Shown here piece by piece: positions 44,879 to 55,891 of a stretch of DNA of 64,000 nucleotides. How positions within the stretch are numbered: position 1 is the first letter of the stretch; each line of letters starts with the position of its first letter. Under the pieces are notes generated by a model. That model was not told the origin of the DNA. It searched no databases and was given only the letters and a program-made list of their open reading frames with translations. The translations under genes and the position numbers were made by a program. Source of the stretch: Drosophila miranda (taxonomy: Eukaryota; Arthropoda; Insecta; Diptera; Drosophilidae); the NCBI RefSeq assembly GCF_003369915.1, contig NW_022881625.1:7068001-7132000 (forward strand), read 5' to 3'.

Positions 44879-45406
44879 GCTCTAGCTTTTATAGTCCCTG
44901 AGATCTAGGCGCTAATGTTTTACTCTAAGCAAAGCCGGCTATGCTACGTGTGTGTTAGAGAGAGACAGGGTTACGATCTGGTTCAGATTTTGCACTCTAG
45001 AAGATATAGTCGTCTTCTACGATTCTACGTTTTTGGTTTTCTCATATCTTTAAAATTGTGGATGCCACAGATTTTCGTCTTTTGTGGGGCGGAAGTGGGC
45101 GGGTCGAAGTTTTGAAATATTTTTGTAGCAGTGCCATATCACAGAAGTCTGGATCCAAAACATCGTTGCTCTAGCTCTTATAGTCTTTGAGCACTAGGCG
45201 CTAATAGGGACGGACAGACGGACAGACGGACGGACGGACAGACGGACAGACGGACAGACAGACAGGGCTCAATCGACTCGGCTATTGATGCTGATCAAGA
45301 ATATATATACTTTATGGGGTCGGAAACGATTCCTTCTGGACGTTACACACATCCACTTTTACCACAAATCTAATATACCCCAATACTCATTTTGAGTATC
45401 GGGTAT
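44879..45406 (-). mobile_element. DINE-1 5' half, reversed
   Basis: Ends at 45406 with the reverse of ATACCCGATACTC and contains the TCTG/TCCG tract near 45210-45265. The 3' half of the element is missing. Confidence 0.9.
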
Positions 45407-45429
45407 AATTAATATAATTATACTACATA

Positions 45430-46747
45430 CTACAAAATATTTTCTAACGTCTTATTTAATAATTTAATTTTTTGGTCCATTATTTGGAGAGCCATGAACA
45501 CTACAGTGGTAGCATAATATACTGGGTTTCTGTTGAAATCTTCTTTAAACGATACTTTCATTATGTTTATACAAATTGTTGATAAATGCTTGCCACGTTC
45601 CTCGAAGGTATTGCCGTTCATGTTGTTAAAACATATTGGTTCGTTTCTAAATTCGAAATGTTTTTCAACAGCGCGTAATAAGTTCAATATTTCATTTTTA
45701 GTGATTTTTTTAACTTTATCAGACATTAGGTAGTCGGGCAAGTTGTCTACCGACTTCGTAGCCTCAAAGATACTCTTGTAATTTTCTTTCCTGTATTCCT
45801 TGACATACATATTTGACAACAACACATCCTCATGTATATCATTTTTTAGGATAACCTTTTTGAGGTGGGGCAGATCCCACAATATGGGGAATTTTCCCCT
45901 TACACTTTTGCACGGCATGAAATTTGCCAAGCAGTGGTCGGATCCAACTGCCAACAGTTGACTTGACAAGGCCCCACTCTCAACCTCCCTCAATACTAAA
46001 TCGTGTCCTTCCTTGACCGCATTCCTGCCTAGTGCAGATGTTTTGGAAACGGGACAAATGTGGAAATACAAATAATGAATTTCATTCCCGTTAATTGGGA
46101 TTGCAGCGACTGCAAGAATTTTCCATTTATGTACCGGTCCTTTTTTTGCATATTGGTACCACGGCATGTGATACTCATCCATGTAAATGGAAAATTCTGA
46201 GTCGCTTAGTTTCTGTAAATTTACAGTCATGTTAATGCGTCCATTCATTATGTTTCCTTGCATTTTCAGTTCTTCCAATGCGTCCGTTACCAGGGCCTGT
46301 ACCTTTGTGCAATTCATTGCTCGCTTGAAGGCGACCAATATCGTTGACCAGATCATCGTTACCGACGATACCTGGAGGAAGAAAAGTCTGATACACCTGC
46401 TCCAATGTAATTGCCACAATCTACTCACCTTCAGTGTCGTCGTCGTCAACATCCATAGGCAATGTACTAACCAGCCGGTCCAGCGGTCCACACGGCAGAT
46501 GTTCCTCTGCCTCTGTGTCCTGATACGGCTCGAACAGATTTAGGTCATTTATGTCCTCATCGAAACACGACAATTGCGACGGCTCCAACAGATTGAGTTC
46601 ATTTATGTCCTCATCGAAACACGACAATTGCGACGGCTCGAACATATCTTCCTCTATGTCCTGATACGGCTCGAACAGATTGAGTTCCTTTATGTCCTCA
46701 TCGAAACACGACAATTTATGCATTTCTGAATCTATCTTTTTATCCAT
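45430..46747 (-). pseudogene. Gene Y: unrecognised two-exon gene with one-base frameshift
   Basis: Exon 1 (46747-46429) starts MDKKIDSEMHKLSCFDEDI and holds about four acidic repeats of the LSCFDEDINELNLFEP type. A 57-bp intron (46428-46372) has donor AG|GTGAGT and acceptor TTCCTCCAG. Splicing leads into IVGNDDLVNDIGRLQASNEL. An extra G in the AAAGG at 46302-46303 then shifts the frame; the continuing frame encodes ALEELKMQGNIMNGRINMTV, MDEYHMPWYQYAKKGP, GSDHCLANFMPCKS, LWDLPHLKKVIL and ends TLENIL at 45430. I do not recognise the family. A transposon-derived origin is possible, but no terminal repeats were found. Confidence 0.6.
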
Positions 46748-46779
46748 CTTGGCGCGGTTCTTGGGTTACTTTTATTAAC

Positions 46780-47646
46780 TGTGAGGAACCGCGGTTCCCA
46801 CAGGCCGAATTCGACCAAAGCATAGCCGGATAAAGGCGGTGGGACGGTCGGATAAAGGCTGATGGCTGGCTGGATAAGGCGAAGGTCAGCCCAGATACCC
46901 ACGGATATCCGGATGCGGCGAAGAGGCCAAGGGCCGCGAGAGGAGAAGTGTCCCGCTCTCGGAGCGAGAGAAACGCGAGACGCAGAGGAGACGGCGGGAT
47001 CGGGCCGGCAGCGATCCGACGCATGACCAAATATGGGCATGGGATCACGCCACCGGCCTGGCCCCGTTACGAAGGCCGTGGAAACCAGGAGACGGCGATG
47101 GAAAACTACCAACGCCGAGCCGGGGCCCGTCAAAGGGCTATAAAAGGAGGCTGCGGCAACGAAGCGGAGTTTTTTTTTGCCGTGGAGAAGTGATCGCGCG
47201 CGCACGTTGAAACCCCGCCGAAACGTAAGAGTAGTACCCGGTACGGTTCGAAGAAGTGCAGTGAAGTGAATAGCAACAGGAAGACAGGCCCCGCCTGCCC
47301 CAGAGTGAGTCTAAGTTAAGAGGTGATCCACAGTTGCCGGCGGAAGCTAAGAGGGGAGTGCGAGACGTAGAGTGCGGATTTGCGTGGCGGGCCAAAGCAA
47401 TAGCGGAGGTCAAACTGCCCCAATCGTTAGCCTCAACGCTGCCACACCCGACGAGAGCCCACGCGTGGTGGAGATCCATAGATAAGCTGAATTGTAGCAT
47501 CAAGCCCTAAAGAGAAATTCGATTAAAGAAAAGGAAGGTCTTATCATTTGTCGTTGGGGGCTACAATAAAAATACGTTGCGACGAATCGGCCGACCGCTG
47601 AGCGAGCCCAGCAAACTCAAGCGAACCAAGAAGCAGGTCCGTAACA
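46780..47646 (+). mobile_element. 5' LTR of the small LTR element
   Basis: TG..CA ends. TATAAAAG at 47139-47146 and AATAAA at about 47565-47570 give promoter and poly(A) signal. It aligns with 48657-49465 plus 50582-50660. Confidence 0.93.
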
Positions 47647-47648
47647 AC

Positions 47649-47666
47649 TGGCGCCCAACGTGGGGC
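47649..47666 (+). promoter_or_regulatory. Primer binding site, tRNA-Lys(CUU)
   Basis: TGGCGCCCAACGTGGGGC is fully complementary to the 3' end of Drosophila tRNA-Lys(CUU), two bases after the LTR end. Confidence 0.93.
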
Positions 47667-48285
47667 AGGAGCAGTGGCAGCAGCAACCACAGTGGAGGGG
47701 ACCGGAGGCGGCCGTAATGGGACCGTATGTATCGCAGGAGGTGCGGACCGCCGTGCGCCAGGGGATGGTGTGGCACCACCAGACCCTGCACATCACGTGG
47801 GCCTCGTGGCCCGCCCGAGCGGCGACGACGGCAGCCGGGACGCAGACCGCGGAAACGACGACGGCGGCCCAGACAGCGACGGCCGAGGCAGCGGCAGCGG
47901 CAGAGGCGGCGACGGCGGCAGCAGCGACGGCGGCGACAGCACCGACGGAGGTGGAACTCGAGGCGTGGGAGCGCGGACCGTGAGTGTGGCCCGCACCGGA
48001 GAGGTCGACGGCGGCCGAGCGCCCAGCTCTGAAGCGGCAGGCCTCCTGCCGGAGCCCTGTGCAGGACCGAAGCGACCGGCCCTGCAACGGCAGAGCTCGG
48101 CACCGGCAGCCACGGTCCACTGGACGGCGATCCCGCGGAAGGAGTGGCCGGCGGCGGTGGTCCGCGCGCAGACCCAGATTCGCCTCGTGGGTAGGATGGT
48201 GAAGAAGCTGGTGAGCGAGCGGGGTACCCGGTACCGCATTGCGATGTCGGCCACACGCACGGAGGTGTTCCGCGAACAAAAGTAA
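47660..48285 (+). pseudogene. Gag-like remnant of the small LTR element
   Basis: The first frame reads GPYVSQEVRTAVRQGMVWHH, then an Ala/Thr-rich run ending at 47983. The overlapping frame (47674-48285) carries a Gly/Asp-rich run and then TVHWTAIPRKEWPAAVV and RMVKKLVSERGTRYRIAM, ending at 48285. The two look like one reading frame broken by a shift in the GC-rich middle. No knuckle, protease or RT motif is seen. It cannot move by itself and would need another element's enzymes. Confidence 0.45.
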
Positions 48286-48639
48286 GGGGAAAAAAAGGGA
48301 AAGGAAAAAAAAGCAAAAGGAAAAAAAAGAAAAAAACAAGGGCGAAACACGCGGGAAAAAATTGAATAAAGAGAAGACGAAAAAGAGAAAAGTGGAATAC
48401 TTACTGGGGAGAGATATCGAGTGGATCGCCTAAACGCCCCTACACCTTATCGATAGGCGGGGATTCGGCCCCAGCCAGAAAATTGCAAGGGCTGGCAGCG
48501 CCGCCCGAGCAAAGGCGCCAGAGGGCGCCAGGGCGCCCGTGATCCCAGATGCAGTAAGGAGCGCGCGTAAAATGGGGCCGTTTGAATGGGGAAAGCACAC
48601 TCCGTCGCAAGGTCGCGGAAAACGGGAGTATTCCGCTGC

Positions 48640-48656
48640 GGGAAGAAAGAGGGGGG
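48640..48656 (+). promoter_or_regulatory. Polypurine tract
   Basis: gggaagaaagagggggg directly abuts the 3' LTR TGTGAGG, the expected plus-strand primer. The DNA between 48286 and 48639 is A-rich, then GC-rich, and holds no gene. Confidence 0.9.
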
Positions 48657-49465
48657 TGTGAGGAACCGCGGTTCCCACAGGCCGAATTCGACCAAAGCAT
48701 AGCCGGATAAAGGCGGTGGGACGGTCGGATAAAGGCTGATGGCTGGCTGGATAAGGCGAAGGTCAGCCCAGATACCCACGGATATCCGGATGCGGCGAAC
48801 AGGCCAAGGGCCCCGAGAGGAGAAGTGTCCCGCTCTCGGAGCGAGAGAAACGCGAGAGGCAGAGGAGACGGCGGGATCGGGCCGGCAGCGATCCGACGCA
48901 TGACCAAATATGGGCATGGGATCACGCCACCGGCCAGGCCCCGTTACGAAGGCCGTGGAAACCAGGAGACGGCGATGGAAAACTACCAACGCCAAGCCGG
49001 GGCCCGTCAAGGGGCTATAAAAGGAGGCTGCGGCAACGAAGCGGAGTTTTTTTTGCCGTGGGGAAGTGATCGCGTGCGCACTTTGAAACCCCGCCGAAAC
49101 GTAAGAGTAGTACCCGGTACGGTTCGAAGAAGTGCAGTGAAGTGAATAGCAACAGGAAGACAGGCCCCGCCTGCCCCCAGAGTGAGTCTAAGTTAAGAGG
49201 TGATCCACAGTTGCCGGCGGAAGCTAAGAGGGGAGTGCGAGACGTAGAGTGCGGATTTGCGTGGCGGGCCAAAGCAATAGCGGAGGTCAAACTGCCCCAA
49301 TCGTTAGCCTCAACGCTGCCACACCCGACGAGAGCCCACGCGTGGTGGAGATCCATAGATAAGCTGAATTGTAGCATCTAGCCCTAAGTCCTAATATAAG
49401 TACGAATAAAGAGAAATTCGATTAAAGAAAAGGAAGGTCTTATCATTTGTCGTTGGGGCAACAAT
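48657..49465 (+). mobile_element. 3' LTR, left part
   Basis: Matches the 5' LTR closely, with TATAAAAG at 49016-49023. A 21-bp stretch (about 49389-49409, with an extra AATAAA at its edge) is present here but not in the 5' LTR. Interrupted after ACAAT by DINE-1. Confidence 0.93.
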
Positions 49466-50581
49466 AACGAGGGGGAACGTTGTGAGTTGCTGCGGACACC
49501 GCAACTCTACGGTTATACCCGATACTAAGTCAGTATAACTCTCCTCCGGCAGACGCCGCTAATATTAAACGACACGACAAAGAGTGCGTGCGAGAGAGAC
49601 AGAAAATCAGTCTGAGCGTCACGTCGGGCGCTGCGTAGCCAGTGCAAATTGATTTGTTCCTTTTGCCTATAAAAATGATCTGATCTGATCCAGATTCAGC
49701 AATCTGATAGATATGGTCATTATCTATGATTCTGCGTTTTTAGTTTTCTCGAATGTTCAATATTGTGGATGCAACAGATTTTCGTCCTTTGTGGGGGCGG
49801 AAAAGGGTGGGGCGAAATTCTGAGATATACGTTTTATAGTGAGATCTAACAGAAGTGCGGATACCAAATTTGGTTACTCTAGCCTTAATAGTCTCTGAGA
49901 TTTGTGGATGCCCCAGATTTTCGTCCTTTGCGGGGGCGGGAGGGGGTGTGGCGAAATTTGGACACGAAACGGTCAAGGTCCGATATCACAGGAGTGTGGA
50001 TACCAAATTTGGTTGCTCTGGCTCTTATAGGTTCTGAGATCCTTGAACTCATATTTTGCAATTGGCAAAGCCGACCATGAAACCTGTGTGTTAGAGAGAG
50101 ACAGATCGAGAAAGAATGAAATTGTTTTCTTGATTCTGGCTATAATAATTATACGATCTGGTTCAGATTTTGCACTCTAGAACATATAGTCATTTTCTAC
50201 GATTCTTCGTTTTTGGTTTTCTCGTATCGTCGAAATTGTGGATGCCACAGATTTTCGCTCTTTGTGGGAGCGGAAGTGGGCGGGGCAAAGTTTTGAAATT
50301 TTCTTGTAGCAGTGACATATCACAGAAGTCTGGATCCAAAACATCGTTGCTATAGCTCTTATAGTCTTTGAGCACTAGGCGCTGAAGGGGTCGGAAGGGG
50401 ACGGACAGACGGACGGACGGACAGACGGAAAGACAGACATGGCTCAATCGACTCGGCTATTGATGCTGATCAAGAATATATATACTTTATGGGGTCGGAA
50501 ACGATTCCTTCTGGACGTTACACACATCCACTTTTACCACAAATCTAATATACCCCAATACTCATTTTGAGTATCGGGTAT
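49466..50581 (-). mobile_element. Full-length DINE-1 nested in the 3' LTR
   Basis: The uninterrupted 5' LTR reads acaataaaaatacg, so the insert can be placed to the base: 1,116 bp, no target duplication. If the element is taken as TATACCC..CTCGT, the insertion lies between two T residues, as reported for Helentrons. It splits the AATAAA of this LTR. Confidence 0.95.
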
Positions 50582-50660
50582 AAAAATACGTTGCGACAAA
50601 TCGGCCGACCGCTGAGCGAGCCCAGCAAACTCAAGCGGACCAAGAAGCAGGTCCGTTACA
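50582..50660 (+). mobile_element. 3' LTR, right part
   Basis: aaaatacgttgcgac to ccgttaca, matching 47569-47646, followed by the TAAC target duplication. Confidence 0.93.
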
Positions 50661-51359
50661 TAACTTATTTCACTCTTTTCTCTATTTTTGTCGATCGTCG
50701 AATAACTCGCCTCAGACTTATCGCAGTAAAATATCGCATAAAACCTATCGCAGTATCATATCGCAGTATAATATCGCACTTCGCTTCTAGCTCTTGCTTA
50801 AGCCGGTTGTGTTTTTTTCTTGCTCCCGCATTCTCCGCCCTTTGCCTAAATATCATACAACATTGTTGTGTCTTTGTTTTGATTTATTATCGCATCTCTT
50901 TAATTTGATTCTACTTTGTGTTAACCACCAGTGTTTTGTTTGTAAACAAGTGTTTATTATAAATTCAATATTGCAACGTAACACATCGGACTCGTGCACG
51001 CAATTTGTTATTGTTTTTTGCCCAGTCTGCTTTTCGTTATCGCTTCTTCGGCGTGCACTGTTCTCGCGCATCAGCGTTTGCATCGCCGACACTCTCTCGT
51101 GAGCATACGCGGGCTTCTCGCATTGTTGCTCTCACTCTCTCTGGATTGCCTATACTCTCCCTCTCTGTGGACTTTTCTTTTGTGTCTCTGCTTTGGTGAG
51201 TTTACTGCTCGTTTTCTGCACTTCGTTGGATCATCTGCTTTGAATTATTGCCGCTGCAGCTGATTGTCTGGCTCGCTCTGCTGTCTGCTCTAATACTTTA
51301 CCTGCGATCTCACTCCGTTCTCTTATTATTCGTGCACAGTGATTCTACTGCTGTTAATA

Positions 51360-52424
51360 ATGGCAATCGTTTGTAGTGCAAAGAAATGTGAATTCGGTGG
51401 TGTTATCATTGGTGATTCATTTCTTAGCTGCTGGCTGTGCGACAATTTTGCCCACATAAAATGTGCTGGTGGTGGAAATTTTGGCCGGCTGAATGATCTG
51501 ATCTCGAAACGCATGGGCCTGTCTTGGTCATGTCTGGCTTGTCGGGAGATTGAGGCCGAAATGCGCACATTTATGAGACAGACTCGAACTGGGTTTCTGG
51601 ATGTCCGGAAACAATTTGTGGCTCTCATCGAGAAATTTCTTGCCCTTGAATCACAGTTTCTTGGGCTCAAACTCTTGAGCGAATCGCCTAGACGGAAAAT
51701 TCCGCATAATGATACCAATCTCTTGCAACCTAATCCGATTGGTACGCCTGCCTCCCACCTTCATCCATCGGAAGCATTTCCGTGTAGTCATGCCACGCCG
51801 TTGTCTGTAAATCCGCCAACGGTGGCTCCGGAGTTCTTTACACCGAGCAATGTGCTTCCTTCGAGCACCCAACTCCCCAACAGCATCAATCGCATCCCTG
51901 CAGTTTCTGTGGCCGTCACTTCTGACGCGGTGAGTGCTCCTAGTGCGGGTGTGCTGGTTGCTGACGACGTCTTGCCAATTCCTGCTCCAATTCCTGCTCC
52001 AATTCCTGCTCCAATTCCTACTCCAATTCCTGCTACAGCCATTGCTGCCAATTCCTCTGCCCTTGTACCGAGATCTCTTTTAGGAGTGGCTCCACCATCT
52101 CGATCTCGCTCGGGACTTCAACTTAAAGCAGTGGTCCCTCGGAAAGCAATATTTGTTTCTCGTCTTATTCCTGAGGCTACAACGGAGGATGTTAAACAAC
52201 ATCTTGCCGCTAAACTTAACACTTCGCCTGTTGATATAGTTGTGACTAAATTTACATTTAAACATAAGCGCAACATATCATCCTTTAAAATTCTTCTCCC
52301 TGATTCTTTACTATCCTGTTCTCTAGAACCGTCAATATGGCCTGAGCATACAATTGTGCATGAGTTCCTTCTCAAAGATTCGAGCTCGAATCCAAGAATT
52401 ACCGAACATGCTCCAAAAAACTGA
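51360..52424 (+). CDS. CR1-like ORF1 protein, intact
   Basis: 354 residues. N-terminal PHD-like finger (CSAKKCEFGG, CWLCDNFAHIKC, CLAC), then a helix around MRQTRTGFLDVRKQFVAL that may self-associate. A Pro/Ala-rich linker with repeated PIPAPIPA follows, then a C-terminal nucleic-acid-binding-like domain (FVSRLIPEATTEDVKQHLAA). Its stop overlaps the next start as TGATG (52422-52426), which suggests reinitiation for ORF2. Confidence 0.9.
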   Translation: MAIVCSAKKCEFGGVIIGDSFLSCWLCDNFAHIKCAGGGNFGRLNDLISKRMGLSWSCLACREIEAEMRTFMRQTRTGFLDVRKQFVALIEKFLALESQFLGLKLLSESPRRKIPHNDTNLLQPNPIGTPASHLHPSEAFPCSHATPLSVNPPTVAPEFFTPSNVLPSSTQLPNSINRIPAVSVAVTSDAVSAPSAGVLVADDVLPIPAPIPAPIPAPIPTPIPATAIAANSSALVPRSLLGVAPPSRSRSGLQLKAVVPRKAIFVSRLIPEATTEDVKQHLAAKLNTSPVDIVVTKFTFKHKRNISSFKILLPDSLLSCSLEPSIWPEHTIVHEFLLKDSSSNPRITEHAPKN

Positions 52425-55173
52425 TGTACTATTTTTCCATGCACTATCAGAACGTCCGCAGTTTGCTGGGAAAATTGCGTCAAATTCATACTAATAGCGG
52501 GTCCTTTGATTTCGATGCCATCGCGTTTACCGAAACCTGGCTTAACTCCTCTGTCAATGATCATGAAATTTTCATTGATAGTTACACTATTTATAGAATG
52601 GACCGCCCATCTTTTGCAGGTGGGGTTCTGATTGGAGTTAAATCTGTTTTCTCATCTGAGTTATTCCCATTCAATAACATTCATGGAATTGAATTTGTTG
52701 CAGTCAAAGTTCGTGTTGGCTCCGCATTTTTCTATTTAACCTGCTCTTACATTCCTCCCAGGTCTGATGCTGAGCTTAACTTACACCACCTTTCAGCAAT
52801 TCATTCATGGAATTGAATTTGTTGCAGTCAAAGTTCGTGTTGGCTCCGCATTTTTCTATTTAACCTGCTCTTACATTCCTCCCAGGTCTGATTCTGAGCT
52901 TTACTTACACCACCTTTCAGCATTTAATAATGTTGTTTCTACATTAGGGTGCAATGATCGAATTATTGTCATGGGGGACTTTAACCTCCCATTTCTTTCT
53001 TGGCTGCCTTGTAATGACGCTAACCTGTTGTTTCCCAATTGACTTTATCAATGGGCTAACGGATATTTCCCTTGTCCAAATTAATGCCGTTAAAAACATT
53101 AGGGACAGACTTCTTGACCTCGTTTTTGTTAACGATGGTTCTCTTGCTACTGTATCTAGAGCAAGCCCAATATCTCTCCCTGAAGATCCTTACCATCCAA
53201 CTTTGTTGATATCACTGGAGTGTACACAATCTGGAGGTGCTGACAGTTCCATGGCTCCTTGTCACATAAAGTGTTTTCGCAAAACAAACTTTATTGATTT
53301 AGATCTACATCTCTCGCGTGTTGATTGGTCGTTTCTTTATTCATTACCGAACATAGATGCATCTGTTAACTCGTTTTATAGTTCTATTTACTCCGCCCTT
53401 AATACGTTTGTTCCAGATATCACTGTACCTGTATCGTCCAAGCCTCCCTGGTTCTCCAAGTATTTGTCATACTTAAAAAATAATAAATCCCGGCTCTATA
53501 AAAAGTACCAGAAGTCGGGCTCCACGTTGGCCTTAGCTCTATACTCCTCCGCTCGCTCTCTGTTCCTTGCCGTCAATAGTCAGTGTTATAATCATTACCT
53601 TTCACAATGTAGTAGTAACTTTCGTAGTGATCCTAAAAAATTCTATTCGTTCGTTAATTCTAAGCGCAAGTCAAACGTTTTTCCTCCGTCCCTTCATTAC
53701 CAGAACAAAACAGAAGCTTCTGCTGTTGGTATTGCAAATTTATTCGCTAACTTTTTCCAAACAACGTACTCGTCTCATATTTGCAACGCATCCACTCCGT
53801 ATCCGTACCAGCTACCTCAAGCTAACAGCATTTTTCTGCCCTTTTTCGAGGAAAGCGTTGTTCTGGAAGGTTTGTCATCTATGGACATATCGTTTTCTGC
53901 GGGTCCAGATAAGGTACCAAGTTGCATCTTAAAACACTGTGCCCAGTCCCTTTGCAAACCCTTGACCTTTCTCTTCAACCTCTCCTTGGAACAGTCTTGT
54001 CTCCCAGTAATTTGGAATGAGTCCTACATCCATTCCCTTCACAAAAAAGGTTCAAGATCTAACATTGAAAACTATCGTGGTATCGCAAAGCTTTCCGCCA
54101 TCCCGAAGCTTCTTGAGTTCCTGGTCACCCGGCAACTGCAACATCTTTGTTGCAGCTTGATATCTCCGTCGCAACACGGTTTTTTCAGACATCGTTCAAC
54201 ATCGACTAACCTTCTTGAGTTTTCTAACCTAATCCACCGGGGTTTTCAAATTGGTTTGCAGACGGATGTAGTTTTTACGGACTTTAGCAAGGCATTCGAT
54301 TCTGTGAACCATGCTCTGCTTATTCAAAAGCTCTCTTTATTAGGGTTCCCAACGAATCTTCTAGATTGGATTTTGTCCTATCTCTCTAACCGTACTCAAC
54401 GTGTTTTGTTTTCTAACGTGTTGTCAAATACTGTTAATGTTACTTCAGGTGTGCCACAGGGAAGTCATCTGGGCCCGCTTCTGTTTATTTTATTTGTGAA
54501 CGACCTTCCTCAAGTTATAACATACTCTACTACACTAATGTATGCTGATGATGTCAAAATCTGTCTTTCTTACTCTGATTGGTATTTGCACACACGCCTT
54601 CAACTTGATCTAAGTGAACTACTATTGTGGTGTTCAACTAATCTTCTTTTTCTGAACCTTTCCAAATGCAAACTTATGACATTTTACCGTCGCGCTCCTC
54701 ATCTTGTCTCATATGTTCTAGGAAATCATGTCCTTGAGCGAATTTCGAGTTCAAATGACCTCGGAGTCCTTTTTGATCATAAGATGTGTTTCAACACCCA
54801 TATAGCTGCAACTGTAAATAAAGCTAAGGGTGTTTTAGCGTTCATCAAGCGTTGGTCCAAGGAGTTTGACGACCCGTACGTTACGAAACAACTGTACATC
54901 TCGTTAGTACGTCCTATATTGGAGTATTGTTCTTGTGTGTGGAGCCCGCAGTATAAAGAGCAGCAGGCTGTTATTGAATCCGTGCAAAAGCAATTTTTAA
55001 TTTTCGCCCTTCGGAACTTTAACTGGGACTCGGGTAGAATCTTGCCACCCTACCGGTCTAGGCTAAATCTTATTGACCTGCCGTCGTTGCACCATCGCAG
55101 AATATGCAATGGCGTAATGTTCGTGCACAAGCTCCTTCTTGGGACTGTTGACTCCCAAACTCTCTTGGGTTAG
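52424..55173 (+). pseudogene. CR1-like ORF2: endonuclease and reverse transcriptase, two frame breaks
   Basis: Endonuclease motifs YQNVRSL, FTETWL, SYIPPRSD and MGDFNLP are at 52440-53000. A 124-bp tandem duplication (52678-52801 and 52802-52925) shifts the frame. A second shift near 53040 lies at FPN/DFINGL. From about 53044 to 55173 the frame is open: linker, RT with FTDFSKAFDSVNH, SGVPQGSHLGPLL and YADDVKI (about 54541-54561), and the C-terminus ending QTLLG. The RT half is intact, but the protein cannot be made as one chain. Confidence 0.9.
52678..52925 (+). repeat. 124-bp tandem duplication inside ORF2
   Basis: Both units begin cattcatggaattgaa and end in cctttcagca. The length is not a multiple of three. 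The same duplication is in copy A (5993-6240 region, minus strand). Confidence 0.93.
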
Positions 55174-55626
55174 ATTGACTTGGCCGTTCCATCCAGACCT
55201 ACCCGTACTTTTAGGCCTATCCGTCTACCCATATGTAGGTCTAATTATGCTGATCATGAACCTTTTAGGGTTTTATGCCATAATTATAACTCCCTCTGTC
55301 AAACCCTATCCCCTGAACTGTCTCTTAAACTAATTGCATGCAATATTTATAATCATTTAAATTTAGCTAACTTTTAACTTATCTTTTTCCGCCTTTAGTA
55401 ACTAAGTACCATTATTAACAGATAATTTGTTTATTTAATAAAATAAATAAATAAATAAATAAAACTAATTACAGTATAAAATCTCGATCGGTTAAGGTTA
55501 ATATATGTTGCCTTACAATTATTTTATTTTTATTTTTATACATGTTAAAATCAGGAAACTAGACCATAGGAACCATACATGCCCCGTTATTTAAAACATA
55601 AATAAAGAACACAAAATAAGACAAAG

Positions 55627-55851
55627 ATGTACAATAATTTGGGAGGTGTAAGAATTGACGGGGTGGTCAGTGCCCTTGTTAATGTATTATGCGGGATATA
55701 CTGGGACCATCTGCAAGGCCGGAAAGTGCAAAGCCCGAAAGCACAGGAAATTGCCAACATGACGTTGTCGTTCGGTGGAGGCCAAGTTTGCGACATAAGT
55801 GCAGCAGGAGTGATTAATTTGTACTTTTTTTTCTGGACCATCAACGTAAGG
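55627..55851 (+). CDS. Gene X copy III, former first exon
   Basis: 75 codons (GGVRIDGVVSALVNVLCGIY, TLSFGGGQVCDISAAG), ending at GTAAGG and GTAAGT. The acceptor seen in copy II is deleted here, so this exon may no longer be joined to the rest. No domain recognised. Confidence 0.4.
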
Positions 55852-55891
55852 GTAAGTAAATTAGTTACATTTATATTATATTCTTCTAATA

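Larger units (their letters stand above)
46780..50660 (+). mobile_element. Small non-autonomous LTR retrotransposon with nested DINE-1
   Basis: Two LTRs start TGTGAGGAACCGCGG (46780 and 48657) and end ..CCGTAACA or ..CCGTTACA (47646 and 50660). A perfect tRNA-Lys(CUU) primer site follows the first and a purine tract precedes the second. The target duplication TAAC is at 46776-46779 and 50661-50664. The internal region is only about 1 kb, with no RT or integrase. LTRs are 867 bp and 888 bp (after removing the DINE-1). The length difference is mostly one 21-bp indel near 49389-49409. Confidence 0.95.
50665..55465 (+). mobile_element. CR1-like non-LTR retrotransposon, copy B (near full length)
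   Basis: 5' leader (start uncertain, between 50665 and about 50900), intact ORF1, ORF2 with two defects, and a 3' end in a TAAA run (about 55437-55463), typical of CR1-type 3' microsatellites. It is nearly identical to copy A where they overlap. Confidence 0.9.

Noticed and set aside
47561..48350. Minus-strand Arg/Pro/Cys-rich frames over the small LTR element
   Set aside because: GC-rich antisense of the Gag-like remnant, without a plausible start or domain.
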